A stretch of 64,000 nt of DNA from Physcomitrium patens (taxonomy: Eukaryota > Streptophyta > Bryopsida > Funariales > Funariaceae), in contig NC_037262.1 of the NCBI RefSeq assembly GCF_000002425.4, forward strand, positions 11,073,243-11,137,242. Direction: 5' to 3'. The notes under the pieces were generated by a model, which was not told where the DNA came from, searched no databases, and saw only the letters and a program-made list of their open reading frames with translations. Numbering within the stretch: the stretch's first letter is position 1; every line of letters starts with the position of its first letter. Positions 24,292-39,200 of the stretch are shown here, piece after piece. The translations under genes and the position numbers were made by a program.

Positions 24292-27200
24292 CTACATATT
24301 ACTGTTAGGATTATTTCCAGCCAACAACGTCGAGATCTCCAGTCCCCTACTGAACGCCTGATTAAATACAAGGCGAGTTTGGAAAGTTGAGACAAAAGGA
24401 AACCAGGATAGTATGGCAATGGGAATGAACACAATAGCTCCCATGAAAGCTTCATAAAGTCTTGCTATAGCTCGAATCGACTTCCACAAACCCAGCCGCT
24501 TCATAACAGGCCGAATCGCAATTGCGATCTGCACACAAAAAGATAAAAACAAACAAAAAAGAAAAAAGTTGGTTCAGATTTCTATGTTTGCACCTTCTCC
24601 CACCTGATTAACGAATCCTGCTTCTGACCAGACTTAGAATCATAAACAGCATTATTCTAGATGCTAAACAGATGCAAAGAAAGTGCATACAAGCGAAGAA
24701 CACCGAAAAAATAACACTTACAGAAATTAGGCCCCAGCCAGTAGGGATGAGTGACAAAGCACATGCAAACACATCGCCAATTGTAAGAGCCGTCATCGCC
24801 ACAGCGACAATCACACCGCCGATAATGGCCAAGAAAACCGTCATTTGAAAGAGCCGCAGAAAGAGTTGAAAGTTTGCCCATGATTTTTGGTTCATAGAAA
24901 ACACCTGAAAACTCAAGATCAAAAAAATGATCAAGTAACGAAACAAAATGAAATAAATACATAATTTGTGTCATCTAAACCCCAATCTAAGCTGATTGTT
25001 ATCTTCTTTATACTTATTTACTTAGTTCTTTTCTTTTCAAATTATTTTTTAAAGACGATTTTTCCCTAACGAGTTCAAAAGAAAAAGCACGAATTAGGAA
25101 ATTAAGGTAGTGAAAGAACAATGCTGCTTACTTTGAATGTGAGTACAATCCCGACCAGCACACACCAAGAGAACCCATAGACCTGCATATAGAACAACCA
25201 CAAGGCGCACAAAAATTCAGAAAGTGTAAGGAAGCAATGGACACATTAGGTATATCCAAAATGATCAGAGCCTCACATTACACGATACAAGACAATCTCT
25301 CGAAGATCTGGTACTTAAACCAGGATTTACTGAAATATTTATAACAAACTTGGTCAAATATGAAAGAGACATAGTAATGTAGAAGCTGAAAGGAAAGGGG
25401 GCAGAGATCTAACCCGGAATCCTTTGTCATGACCAACAACATTAAGTGCATATATAACACCATACTGGACTAAGAAGAATCGCAAGCTGAGCACTATCTC
25501 CCAAAATCGCCCTCGAGGTGTTTGAATGTGTGCTTGCTCCTCCAGCCACCAGACTTCCCAACTTTTCTTACCCTCGTCTCCGATGCCTCCTTTGTGGAAT
25601 AACCAGTTCGTCCAGTCATCGAAGTCGGCCACAGTCCTGCGTGAGGGTCCATCAGTTGAGAACAAAAGGATAGATCACAAAACAGAATAGATAGACAAAG
25701 TAGGAGAACAAAACAAAGGTAAGGAATTCTCTGGTGCTCACTTTTGCCACTCAAATCCTGAAGGATTAAATATGTAAGGAGCCCACAGCCATGAAATGGC
25801 GAGAAACCAACTGCTAAATGTAAGAAGAACGTAGGTGAGAGTCGTCCGTTCTGAAGCCCCGTATGCAAGGTATACAATGAGCAGCAGCATAATCTCTAAA
25901 CTGCATCCAAAAAAAAGTTAATAAAAAACTGAAGGCAATGCCACTTTTACTATTGCATCAGAAAATATTGAGTTAAAGATAATGTTCACTAACAGACAAT
26001 GTGCACGGATGCTTGGACTGAGTAACAGCTTACGCTTTTACGAAGTGGCTCCGGGAGTACATTCGATAATTTTCAGCAAATGGAATATGTGCAACCACAA
26101 ACCCTCTCCCAGTGCTTGCATACTGCGTGAACAACAAAACCAACTATCAACAATACACGAATACAGGTTGCATGTCACAGTTAATTTTGCCGTCAATTCG
26201 ATTACTGTGTAGAATAAAAGGATTAGCACCGACTATTTTCAAATTACATTTTAGTACTGAACATTCTCGAAAAATCTAGATCTTTATTTAGAAAATATTG
26301 CAATGGTGTGCCTCGCTACCAAAAAACTGCAGTAATTCATCAGCAATTTTAACAAGCAGGAGGAAGAAGTAAGAAAACTGCACCTTGGCACCTCCATGGA
26401 GAATGGTGCGGCCAAAGTAGTGCGTTCGTGTGCCAAGTGAGAAGGTAAAGAAAACCGAACTCAATTGAAGCTGCATCGTAAGAAAGCTTATAATTGCCTA
26501 CATTCCCAAAAATAGAAAGTTAGAGGACAGATTAAACAGCATAGTCACAAAAACTGACAAACAGATACGATTTAAAGAAAATATAACAGGAGAAGAAGAA
26601 TGGTTGAACAAGTTTCGTACCTTCAAAATTCCTTCCTCTAATACGAAGTTCATAATCATAGGCACTGCAGTGAAAACACCTATCTGCAGAAGGAACTGAG
26701 TGTCGAGTGCTGATTGCAACGCCACATTAGTGGAAAGACCTTGGTCTTTAAGATTTTGGTCCACTCCTGATAGTGCCTGTAACAACATGTGAACCTCTAT
26801 AACTTAGAAAAACAAAAAATCAAAAAAATAAAAACAAACAAACAAACAAACAAACAAATAGAATTAAACTTGAAATTATCCCACATAAAGTGAAGCTACA
26901 ATTCAAACCCATGAATGTTAGCAACCATAACATGCTGATTGTAAATACTAGGACTGGACATACCAAATATACTTTGCCGTATAGAAACACGTAGACCGTC
27001 AAAACAGTCAGCTGTCAAACACAAAGTACAACAGCCTTAATCGTAAATCATAGAAAGTACAAAATGCATAAAATGGAAGAAAGCCTCCTCTAAGGGAAAC
27101 ACAACCGGCTTATGTTTGCATCCATCCAAAACGGCATTGATTCATCTGTAAACAGGTTACATATGAAACATACCATAGTCGTGAAATAATAACCAACAGT

Positions 27201-30200
27201 TGTAAAGAAGAAGGACAGCATCCGGAAGAAGTCAAAGAGTTGACCCAACCGATAGATATCACGACTAAGGGTTTGTTCCCCGTTTCCAGAGGCCACTTTC
27301 CCTTCAAATGCCGCAATTTGATTCAAGCCTACGTCTCGCCCCTTGCCACACTGGAATTCCCAAACAAGTAAAAATTATCAACTTAACAGCCATTGAAAAG
27401 TAAATATCTAGCACTCGAGATAAAAATCTGCAATCGAAGTACAGTAGGTCATGTGAGGATGCAAGTGACCTGAATGTATTCATGATGGGTAACATTCCCT
27501 AGTCGTAAAGTAGAATTGAATCCTGCAGAAAAGCAATAGAGCTTGGTTGTAGCTGACCAGAGGATAAAGTTCCATAACAACGATTAACAACGATTAACAA
27601 CGATTAATAACATGAACTCATTATGTACCCTCATCATGAGTCTGCATCAACAAACCCATCATACTTTATCTGTGGTTCATGGTATTTCTTGGGAATCACT
27701 ACATTCAAAGTAAGAAATCAAGATATCAGGTGAATGATGGAACCTGCAAAAATATCTTCACTAAGGTTAATCTGCTTCGATGCCTTACTGATGCCTCCCC
27801 TTGTGATATGGAAAATGCGGTCAAAGACATCCGGGTGTCCATAGTGCATTCTCACCCTACAGCAAATGGTGCGGTTACAGCAGAAATAAACTTCATCGAA
27901 TACCATTTCCGCAGAATGTTTGAAGCGTACGAGCATGACCGTAGCGAAATACGAAGCATTACGAGTCAATTCGTACACTGCAGCATACTATAAGCCAACA
28001 GAAACATGAAGCTGAAAGATTCAACCTAATAAAAATCCATTTTAGATTAAACAATAATGACCATGTAGTTGGCTATCAGTTTCTCATAGGGTTTCGAATT
28101 ACTTACTTGAGTGGATTTGCAAGAACCCGTTGGCCAAGTGTTACGAAGCTCCGCTCCTGGAGAGACATGAACCATGCCAAAGAAGACACACTGCAACCAG
28201 AAAGATAGTAATTCAGGGGTTTAGCAACATGCTGTAGAACGGAAGCTTCCTGCTGAAAACGCAGATTGAGAAGGTGTAGTTAAAAAGCCATTTGATCATA
28301 AGTAATGCTCAACTTCCACCTCAAAATTTCAAGCTCAGAATTTATGGAAGATAGTGATGTAGACTTGCACCTTCCAGTAAACACATGCTCACGAACACCA
28401 AGAATGGTGGGATTTCGGTGCCCATATCTCCTAGATTCATTAAATTCTTCCAGAAGGTTCCTCATCTTGAAAGTTTCTTCCAAGTAATGCTCCTGCATCA
28501 ATGAGAGGGTATCCACAAATATGACGTCAAATCCCACCAACGTTCAAACTCTACTGAAATTCTGCAGGTAAAATATAAAAACCACTAATTCATGTTTGAT
28601 TTGAAAGGAGAGAGCTATCAAAATAGTTGCACCACGCAGAGTCCTTCGCAAGGTAGACAAACCTGATTCATGTCAATAGTCTGAAGGGCTTCCCCACGAG
28701 TAAAAATAATCGCATGGTTTTGATTTTCAGGCTTGCCCTCCCCTAAAATTACTTCTCCGGGCAATTTTATAGAGTAAATTTCCTGCGTCCAATTCCATAC
28801 CGTGAGGATTTTGGGGATTTCAATCCTTGTAAAATAACAGGAACAACATGATGAAAAGTTACTTAATTAAATGAAATCAAATAAAAAATATAATAATGTG
28901 CTTCTTTGGTCATCCAAAAGCTAGAAACTTTAGGTGTTGCATTGCAACTCAGAAATAAATCAATGTAAATAAGTATTATAAAGATGTGATGACTACGAGG
29001 ATATTTGCGGCATGTCATGAGAACTAATAAGTCAATGAACCAGAATTGATTGTATCATCACCTGATCATTTCCACTAGGATCAGCTTTCATAAGTTTTGA
29101 ATAATATTCAGTCACCTCCTTCCCTTCAGTCTTCACCTTAGCCTTATGGATGTAGGATATTCTCAAAGAATCAAACCTGTCAAGTCAAATGGCAACATAG
29201 GCAACCTCTATTAGATGTGGTGGCATTATCCAGTCAAGAATGCCTTGCGTGCTTCTGCGCACATGGTTACTGAAAAAGCGTAGAAAAGTTTGTTAACTAG
29301 CTCAAAGGGCCAACGTTGTTTTGGCCGTCAAAGCATGCTTAAGAAATTCCAGAGGTTTAAGACTTGACGACGAAGAGAACAACGTTGTGTAAGAGCGGTG
29401 AGAATGCCGAAGGTACGATAGCTGAAAATATGAATGAAGAACAAGTCGCACATTCCACATGGGAAAATTTAATCCTAACAAATGACTGTAAAACCACAAG
29501 AACAAAAGCATTAACAGAAGGCAATTCGCAACAAGCACTCACGTCTTCATCAAGTACGAAATGTCAGCAGCTTTTTGTCGGCCTTCAGCTCCCTTATCTC
29601 CCTGGTTTTGTTCACCATAGATTTGGGCACTTACCACATAAAGAAACTTCAGTTCTGCCTGAGCTCTTGCATTCAGGACACCGGGAACTTGAGAGGCAGC
29701 CGACGTCAAATACTGACGTCCTTGTTCCAGATCTTCTGCTGAAATCCATACCAAACCCATTAAAGTGAAGTGAAAGTATCTAGCACAAAAGAACTTGAAA
29801 CTGGATGAAACCTGATCGTTGCAACGTTATCCAACAAAACTAAATCTCGTTAACATCTTTCAACTGCAGAAAAATCACCTGATACAGTTGCTCCTTCTTG
29901 CTGCGACTGTAATACAAGAGCTCTTTTGTAATACATCATTCCACGAACTACAAGACAGCACAAGTATGTTACTTTGGAGCCATGTCTTGCAGCAATACCA
30001 GCACTACAAGAAATAAGCAAGAGAATCAAAATAATTAATTGCATCGCAGCATGAAGCATAGCGACATTGGTAAAATAAATACCAAAAGGATTCTGCCCAC
30101 TCTTACTATGAATACTCGTAGATCCAACTCACCCAAAAACAGGAGGCAGAGAAGAGACCAACATGCCCAACAATGCACTTACCTGTTCGAGCAAGGGTCT

Positions 30201-33200
30201 GGCCTCGATAAGAAGCCCAAAGGCGCAACTTCAACTTGACATCTTCATTAAGATCTTCGGGTTTCCTTGGCTGTTCATTCTCCTTGAACTTGAACTCTTT
30301 AGGAAAGATTGTCTTCAGAAGAGCCTTTTTCGCTTCACGGTCTTCCTTCTTTGGATAAACCCTCTCCAAAAAATTATTCCACTCATCTGTAGAATGCCAT
30401 GTACACAATCGAACTCATGTGGATAAACAACTGCCTCAGGTCAAATTATGAGAGTATTCTGACGAAATCTAGATTACAAAGGTGGTACGTATCATGAACG
30501 TGAGAAACTAGAAATAAAAGAATCCTCAAATTGAACCAAACGAATTCCTTAAAATATTAGACGTGCATATCCAGCAGTATTTAGAAAAGTGTTTCATATC
30601 ACATGTAGTAGACGAAGAGGGTAACCGAGGGCCAGAACATAAAGACACAAACCTGGAACAATTGTCCTCAAATAGTACATCATAGAGATGCCATCATCGT
30701 TTTCTTTGGCAAGCTGTTGGGGACTGTAAATCACGTCTTCCGAATAATACGGTGTAAAAACACTGTACCCCATCACTCAAACAGAGAAAATCTTTATTAA
30801 TATCAATCAACGATACTAACAAAAGTTGCCAGCAATGGCAGTGAAGATCCTTGTACCCATCACTAAAGGTTAAGTGACAAAGCATGAAAACATTATGCAA
30901 ACTCCATGACCTCCGCTCTAATTTATTAGATTTCTCACCAAAAGATTGAAATAAAGACCACAGCAGTATGGCTCACCTGAAAGAAAGCATTTTACGAACA
31001 GACGGTGCGTTGGGCATTCTCATAAACAAAGAATTACTGAAGAACTCCAATCGTCGACGAGCTTCCAGATTCTCTGGTACATTTAAGGCTGATTCCTTAA
31101 ATGTCAAAATGCTATGTAGTCTTTCAACTAGTGCTTTCTGTACATCGGAACGATTGTGGTTAGGTAGAAATCTATTGTCTCGGTAATACCAGCATTCTTT
31201 ACATCAAGTCCTAGATAATCTAAAACTCCAAGACAGGCAAAGTATTCGGAAATACTGAAATATAGTTCAAAACATGAAGATTCAGGAAGTGTATATCCCT
31301 CAGAATCTAGAATTGCATTAAGTGAACCGAATAATTCAGAGGAAAATGTAAAGAAACGTACTGATTCTTCGGTAGGTAAAGCCAAATCTGAAAACAGCCG
31401 CCCAGACTGTTTTGCAGTTTGAAGCTCGTAATTACCTTCAGCGTCGTTTCTATTCACGAAACCATACAAGGCTCAGATTACGAACAGGAAAACATATGAC
31501 CCACTTCAGCATACATATTGACTACTTGTAAAGCACCAAGCGACAGTGTCCACTGATCTGAATGCCAGACCTCAATTCCGAATCGGCAATGAAATCGCGC
31601 ATCACCACGTCATAGAAATCTAGCAATTCTTTCCGGAGAGATTCTGTATATTCCTTTTTCATTTTGTCGTCTAGAGCACCTTCCTTCACGAGATCATCGA
31701 TTTTTTTAGACTCGCGGATCTGTTAAGTAGAGAACGAGACCCAGCAAAGTTAATTCACAAACGACTTCCCAAGTCGCACATGTTGAGCGTGTCGCTGAAC
31801 TCAATGCCTCATATTCTATAACACAACATTTACTTGAACCATTTCTAAACTTGCAGAGCCATGATCTTATAACAAGTTTTGTGTAGATAAATCAAACAAA
31901 ACACTGTACAAGTCACTTACCACAACAGTAGTAAGCCCTGCAGCCTTATCCAACAATTTGCGGAGTTGGCTCTTCCTCAAATTGAATTTATTCCTCAACT
32001 GACGAACATGCATAGCCTGTTCCAAACCCTCGTAGACCTTGGTCACCCTGCCATCCAGCCGGGAGCAGAAAAGGACGTAATTGCGACCTCCAGTCAGACA
32101 ACGCTCAAGAGCTAGTCTTATGCATAAAAAGGAACAATGAGAAAAGCCCCCTGCCATTAAGATGTTGAAGCAGTCGACCAAACACAAGATAGTATCTTCG
32201 GCCATTCATAACTAAACAACCTACAGGAAGGATCGAGGTAGCAACTTTAAACTAGACATTTATGATAGGTAGAATGTAGACCTACCGTGCAAACAACATT
32301 CCTCAATCTAAAGGTGAAGTGAAGAGTATGTAGAGCATGATTAAATCCATAGAAGATCGAGAACAATGTAAATCTTCCGCAACTCTCTACGCAAAAGGAG
32401 TAAACTAAACCTAACGTCATTGCCAAAATGCATTGTGAGATTATTATCTAAACGCAGACATACCAAAGAGCCCCTTGATCATTCATCAATAGATACTCCA
32501 GTATTATTCGTAGCACGTAGAAAGCCTCTTGTACGGCAAACATCATGTAAGGATCCTTCCCTATTTTTTCGCAGAGGTCATCCTGATTAGCTTGCTTATG
32601 TACTTCCGCCATGTCACAGGCGACATAAACCTGCATCCAGCACCCAAAACCAAGCACTTGGTAAACAATTACCCGGCTAGCCTAAGATTTACAAGATTAG
32701 CAGCTCTAATCGTCTCGCTCAAAACACACAGATCTATAGGATATGTGACGTGAAACCAAATGTAGTAAGGTCCCATCATGGTGCCATCATAGTGACAACA
32801 TTCAATCAACAAAAACTAAGAACCACACACCTTATTGGCTAGTAAGAACAAAGGCCACTGAATCAGTGTAAGAGGTTGTGAAGATGTTGTCAAGGGTGTT
32901 GAGATATTAAGTGGCATGACTAACAAGTCTCTCTCTCTGCACAGGCATGACGACAAATAGACAGGTCCTCATCAGGTACAGAGCAAGGTCATCAGGTAGA
33001 AAGTGCAAACAGCATAGTTTCGCCTATGAGACTTAAGCGATAAATAGTGAAAGAGTATCAAGATGGTATGGAAAAGAGATAAATCACTCTTCAGAAGTCC
33101 AAAACTATAGATATTTGTCTCACTTATTGCTGATGAGATCTTCTTCACGTAAGGATATGATCACTTCGTTCCAAATAGGAGCGAAACGTCTAGCATCAAG

Positions 33201-36200
33201 CTTTGGTTTGCGCATATCAGCTGACTCCCTCATAGCCCTGCGAGAATGAACGTAGGGATTCAAATCCAGACCCAAATCTAATGTCACAGAACTTAATGTA
33301 TTTTGAGACTTATCATAACGCAAGATTTAGTGATCATAGGTCTTTTTTCACGCGAAGTGTAGTACATAAACTCTTGATGAGGTTGGTTAGGTTGCAGACG
33401 TTTCGTAAATGCTGATGGCAAGGACGAGAAATGAGTACGCAACATGTGAAGAGACCGAATCTGGCACATTGAAAGAAAAACAAACACAAGATTGAGTAAC
33501 CAAGTGTCACTGAATTCGAGGCACATTCTAATGCATACTAACTGTATCTGTACCAAAGATTTACTGGGGAGCATAAGTTTGCCTCAATTGACTACACTAT
33601 TTAAGTTTTCTGGAATAAGACCACTGCAAATAGATAACCAAATCGAACGAAGCACTACAAACTAGCACAAATATCATCGACTTTTGCACTCATTCCAGCT
33701 TCATGCAAGAACAGAAATTTCATATCCTGCATTTGGTTCACATAACGTACACAAGATTTGAATCATCACCCACCTCTCCAAGTCCTATTCTGGCTCCATT
33801 GAGCCCTCCAACAAGTGCAGAGATAACCGTATACCAAATTTGCAGATCCAGGAAATAAATCTGGAACATGAATATTGGATCATACAATTAATAAAGGTTA
33901 AAACCCTGCACTCGACCTCAATGATCAAATTCATACACATTTTTCATATCATGAAAATTACGAGTATCATGGCCTTCTCAAACTGGTGCAAAAACCGTAC
34001 ACCTCACAAATGGGAACAGTGAATCTAGAAGCTCAAAATTAAAAAATACAAGAAGGCAGCTTTCTTTAAACTTTTACACAAATACTTCCTCAATCGAAAA
34101 CTCAACGTGACTCAGAACACTAGTTGATGGCACGAGTAAAATACCATGACAACAGGAGCCCATAACGAAACAAGAGTAAGCGCATTATGATGACCTAACA
34201 AAACATACAAAGAGTTGTTAACAATCACATCGTGTAAGGCTGCGAGTGACAAAACCTCAATTCAAAAAAACGAACTGAAACAAGAGAACAAGTAAAACAA
34301 CTTCTATTGAACATGTCGTTCAGCAGAGACTGATACCCTGGAAAAGATAGTGGTTTCGGAGACATACTTTTTGAGAAAATATCTCTCCATCGATAATCGA
34401 TATTTTTGATGTCGATGATGGCTCGTGTTGGCTTCACCATAGTGTTGATCTGCATTGCGCGTCACCTACCTTTGTTAGTCACTCTTATGATACTCCATTA
34501 CTCTGATCACAATTATCTCCATTACCAGTACTTTCCTGGACACGGTGAGAGGAAATCACCTGAAGGAAATAGCTAAAGGAGAATTTGCAAGCCAAGACGA
34601 GCAGCCAGAACAAAATGTACCTGCCATATGACAAAGTCAAATATCAACTTATTGATTTCTTTATGATAGTACCTTGCAGATCCTTTCAGCATTCAAAAGT
34701 GTGGGAATGTCCCAACAAGGATAAGAAAGTATCCTTCTCTATTGTTTTGAACCTTAAAGCTGTCCTAGAATTTCAAGTACTGTATCTTTGTAACTTTGGT
34801 GAAATATGGCTACCTCAACATGGCTAAGAAGCACATAATTTCCTACACACATGTTTTAGTTCATTGAACCGCCTCAGAGCATTAAAGACTAAAGATCGGG
34901 ATTTCATAGTTTATCATCTAAACGCCTAAAGGATTTGAGCGTTGACATTGCTTACGAGAGATAATCGCCAGTGCTTTCATACATACCACGTCCCACATAA
35001 TACCGTTCCTGGTGTGAAAATAGCACCCAAAAATTAGAATCGCAAATAAATTTCTATTTTTGTTTATTTCAGATTTCGTTTATTTAAATTATATATATAT
35101 ATATATTTAATGAATATTAAAAACTTTAAAAACTGCTTCGTATAGATTTCGCATACATTTCCTAAGCACAGAAAAAATATAATCAATAGGAAATAGAAAA
35201 TAGAGAATAAAAAACATCAACTGCGAAATATGAGTTACCTGGTGCACCCAATTCAAAAACGATAAAGGACCAAAGTTAAAGTACTTCTCAGTTAGCCGTC
35301 GAAGCCAAGGCATATTCAACAGCAGCGCAACAAAGAGCTGTGATCCTCCGTAAATTATCAAGAGAATGCAATAAAGTCTAAACCATGTACTCGAATTCGA
35401 CCCACTGTCTTGTTCCTGAATTGTCTTCCTGCAAGTATCGAAATTAAATCAGAAATTTTACATCAAGTAAAAAGATACCTTCGGAACGTAACCAACCAAG
35501 AAGTCGGCCAGAAATTAGTAGAACGTCAGCAAGGGCTTGGTTACATAATCCAGTCTGTAATTAAGGACACGAGTTTAAAACTGTACGAACAATGTGGACC
35601 GTAACCCACAATCCTTAAGAAACAGAGAAAAGACTTACACAAATAGAATAATAATAGCTGCTGAGAGACTGGCGAACCAAATCAATCGCAGCCAAATTCT
35701 TGATAAAGTGCGTGCTCGTGTACTTCTGTATGCTCCGATCATTAATATCACATCTAACACAGCTGGACAATACAGCAGATAAGGTTTATCAGAAAACAAC
35801 ACTTCACCACTTTGTAGACAAGCCCTTTAGGCAGGAACAAAAAGCGTAAAGTATACTTTTGAAACTAATAAATTCACCATCTCTAATATGATCACTAAAA
35901 TGAAGAACAAACTGTAGTGAGCAAACCATTTTCTGAAACATATCAAACTTGACGGCCAATTTAAAAGAGCACACTTTATAACAGAACTGGTGTTGTAAGT
36001 TAAAATTCCCGGAACACTAATACATTTCTTCACCAATGATCCACACAAACTATCATAGAAACAAGCGCGAAGATCATATGTACACTTTCAGAAGAACATC
36101 ATCACAATTAAAACATCCAACAGAAATGCGATGCGCCAGAAATCATCTTACATACATCATGCTGCAACTTGATGTTAGTTTGCAAAATAAAACCAGAGGT

Positions 36201-39200
36201 TGACTTACATTGTAAAAATTTCATGGCAACAAATGTGGGACCAACGCTCAAAATGTACTTGATGCTGACCGAATTCAGCTTCGCATCGCAGAAGGCAAAA
36301 ATTGCGAGTCCCTAGTAGCACCGAAAAAAGTATATCAGTTTTGCCAATGAAACCCTGTTGCAAGATACGAAGACATTGTTCCAAAAACAATTACTGGATA
36401 GTCACAAGGACGAACGACCAGACACATCGTCCCAACACATCAACCGTACCATTTCAGAAAGTCCTCGAAAGGTCTTCAGAAAAACAATAAAGCATAATAG
36501 CAGATAAAAAGTTCTACACAGAATTACATGAGATAATAAAGGGTCCAAGTTACAATGCAAAATGTTATCCGATTCAAAGCCCGAGCAAGGTGTTGACAAT
36601 GGATAACCAAGACGCACTCAACCTTACAGTTCATTAGGCAGAATGTATAAAAGGTCAAACTACCTGAAGCATGCAAACAAGGAAAATCCAAAGTCGGTGA
36701 AAACTATGATACAAGTGTAGGCCGCTGCGGTGCTCGACAAAGTGAGATTTCCCTGCTTTTCTCTCCCTTCGCTGACTTGGTTCCGAACGTTGATCTCGAT
36801 CCAAAAGTAGTGGAACTTGATCTTGTGCTTCTCGGGATTTCTGAACACCAGCTTCAACCGTATCAGTTTAATCAATCCTAAAACTTAAAGCCAACAAAAT
36901 TGGAGTTGCAGTAATTATCGAGATTCAGATCAAACTCAATTTTACCAAGGGCACCGAGTTAGGGTGAATACATGCAATATGCCCGATATGTCTACTTACA
37001 AATTTGCTCGTCTTCTTATTAGTGATCTGCTTCGGCTTTACGAAAAATCCAGAATTCAGCCTCCACGGCCACCCCAACTCAAAGCAAAACGGAGCCCAAA
37101 AATACTCATTAAAATCATCATAATTTCGCCACCTTGAATGTGGAGATTTTCCATGGTTGCAAACCTTGGCTTCCTGAATTGGTTCAACAAATGAAAAGCC
37201 AGAGGAAAACGGTGTGAATTTGAAAAACGTTAATACTTGATAATAGGATAATTGAAAATTACTTCTACTTGCAACGTATTCAACTGGCAACTTAAATTCA
37301 AAAAGAAGACTGTAAAGCGGCCATTTTGTTGCAGGTTTTCTAGACATGATTAGCTGATGATTCCTACAAAATCAGATTCATTCTGTTCTAGCATCGTCTG
37401 AAAATAATTTGTTCAGGACATCACAATAACAGAAACAGTGTATTCAGGGCAATGATGAATTTGGTATTTCGAGCCCTGTTGTCGAAACCTTACCGCCGCA
37501 ACTATCTCATGAATGGGTTTGATGATCGCATCCAAAAATGAGTCACTATCCCTCAGGATTATTGATTTTTGACGGAAGCCATTCTTTGACAAACTATCTG
37601 TACCTTCTGCACAAATTTCATATGCCATCTGCACACCCCAAAAACAAAAGAAATCCAAATATTACATCAATTGAGGTCATAGTAATCTGATGAATATCGT
37701 ATTTTCACGAAAACAGAAAACATTGTTTGGCATGATATACTTTTTCAACAATACGAACCTCATAACAAAACACTTGAAGTACAAACCGCATTAGGAAATT
37801 TGGATTTCAACTCTCTGAAAAGAATTATGACGACATGGCCAAAAATTTAACCTCAGAGATCTCCCTAATCAAAATTCAACACGGTAACTCACAGAAATCA
37901 CATAACTAGAAATGCAAATCAAACCAGCAATGAGACACAGAGAATGGATAATAACAAGGACATACTCACGTGATGATAGATGTAACAGATACACTCTGGC
38001 AAGAACCGCACGTTCGAGGCCTCTCCCCAGATCAAGAGGTACAGGGCTGAGAACAAGAGCCGCGGTTGTGGTATGACAGCAGAATCTTGAAAACGACTGT
38101 AGAGTACGTGTGTTCACACGACAATCAGAAAGCAGATGTTAGAATCAATAGCATGCAATCAAGTAATACAGACTGAATCAAATTGTTCTGCACCAAACCA
38201 AATATAATACTCTAATTAACTTCCAGATAGGATGACACAGATATTGACAAGTTCCTGACAGGTAATAAAATGAAGGGGAAGAGAGGCATTCCAGCAACAC
38301 CTGCAACTTGTGCGAATTCAATGTCCTTAACAGCAAATTTGGAGCAAATATTCATACATTATAATGCTAAAATGCATTTAGGAACAACTTTCTTAATTAT
38401 CATTTTTATTTTTAAATCATGAAATTTATGAAAAAGTATGAAGCAAAATAAGAATGAAACAAAATAATAGCTGCTTACAAATTTGAATACTTTTCCTTCC
38501 TTAGGAAATCGCACCATCGTTCATAGTTTTCCAGCAATTTACTATGTACACTAATGATGGAACTTTGATCAAGCTGAGAAACACAGTAGAGTACAACATC
38601 AATTAGCCACTATGCCAGAGGAATACAACTTCAAAGCTTCCAAAACTAAAGAAAAGCAGCAGAACTTCACTGCAATTCAAAAATTTAAACCTAGCAACCA
38701 ATATGTAATAAAGGCAAGTAAATCAAGTAACAAAACTAAAAATAGATTTTAAAATCAAACAGACGATACTAACTGATGTGGCTTCACCGAAGGATCAGAA
38801 ATTATGCACCTAAAGAAAGGATGTACCTTGAGTGATGCATCAGAATCTCTGTTACCAAGAGACCCAAGGTGTGATTGAGAGTTGGCCAAAAGGAGAACTA
38901 GATGCTCTCGCTGATTCAAGACGTTATCAGTCTGTTGCTCAATCAACGTACAAGGCATCAGTACTCAAAGAGATTATGTGGAAACAATGAAAATGAACAT
39001 CAATACCTAAAAACCACATTCCAATTCAATGATATAAACATGAAAGATATGATACCTGCACAGTGCTATCAAGTGGAATCGCAGAAAACATGCAATAATA
39101 GATTTGCGAGAAGGGAAGGATGAACGACGGGGTAGGGGGAGGGAGAGAGAGGAGGAAAATACCTGAAATCCAAAGCCATATTGCAAGAAGTCAAAGATAT

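Noticed and set aside
31138..31361. Long open reading through callose synthase intron 27
   Set aside because: The 224-nt intron lacks a stop in the exon-27 frame but is not a multiple of three. The retained product would stop just after the next exon begins, and family alignment favours splicing.
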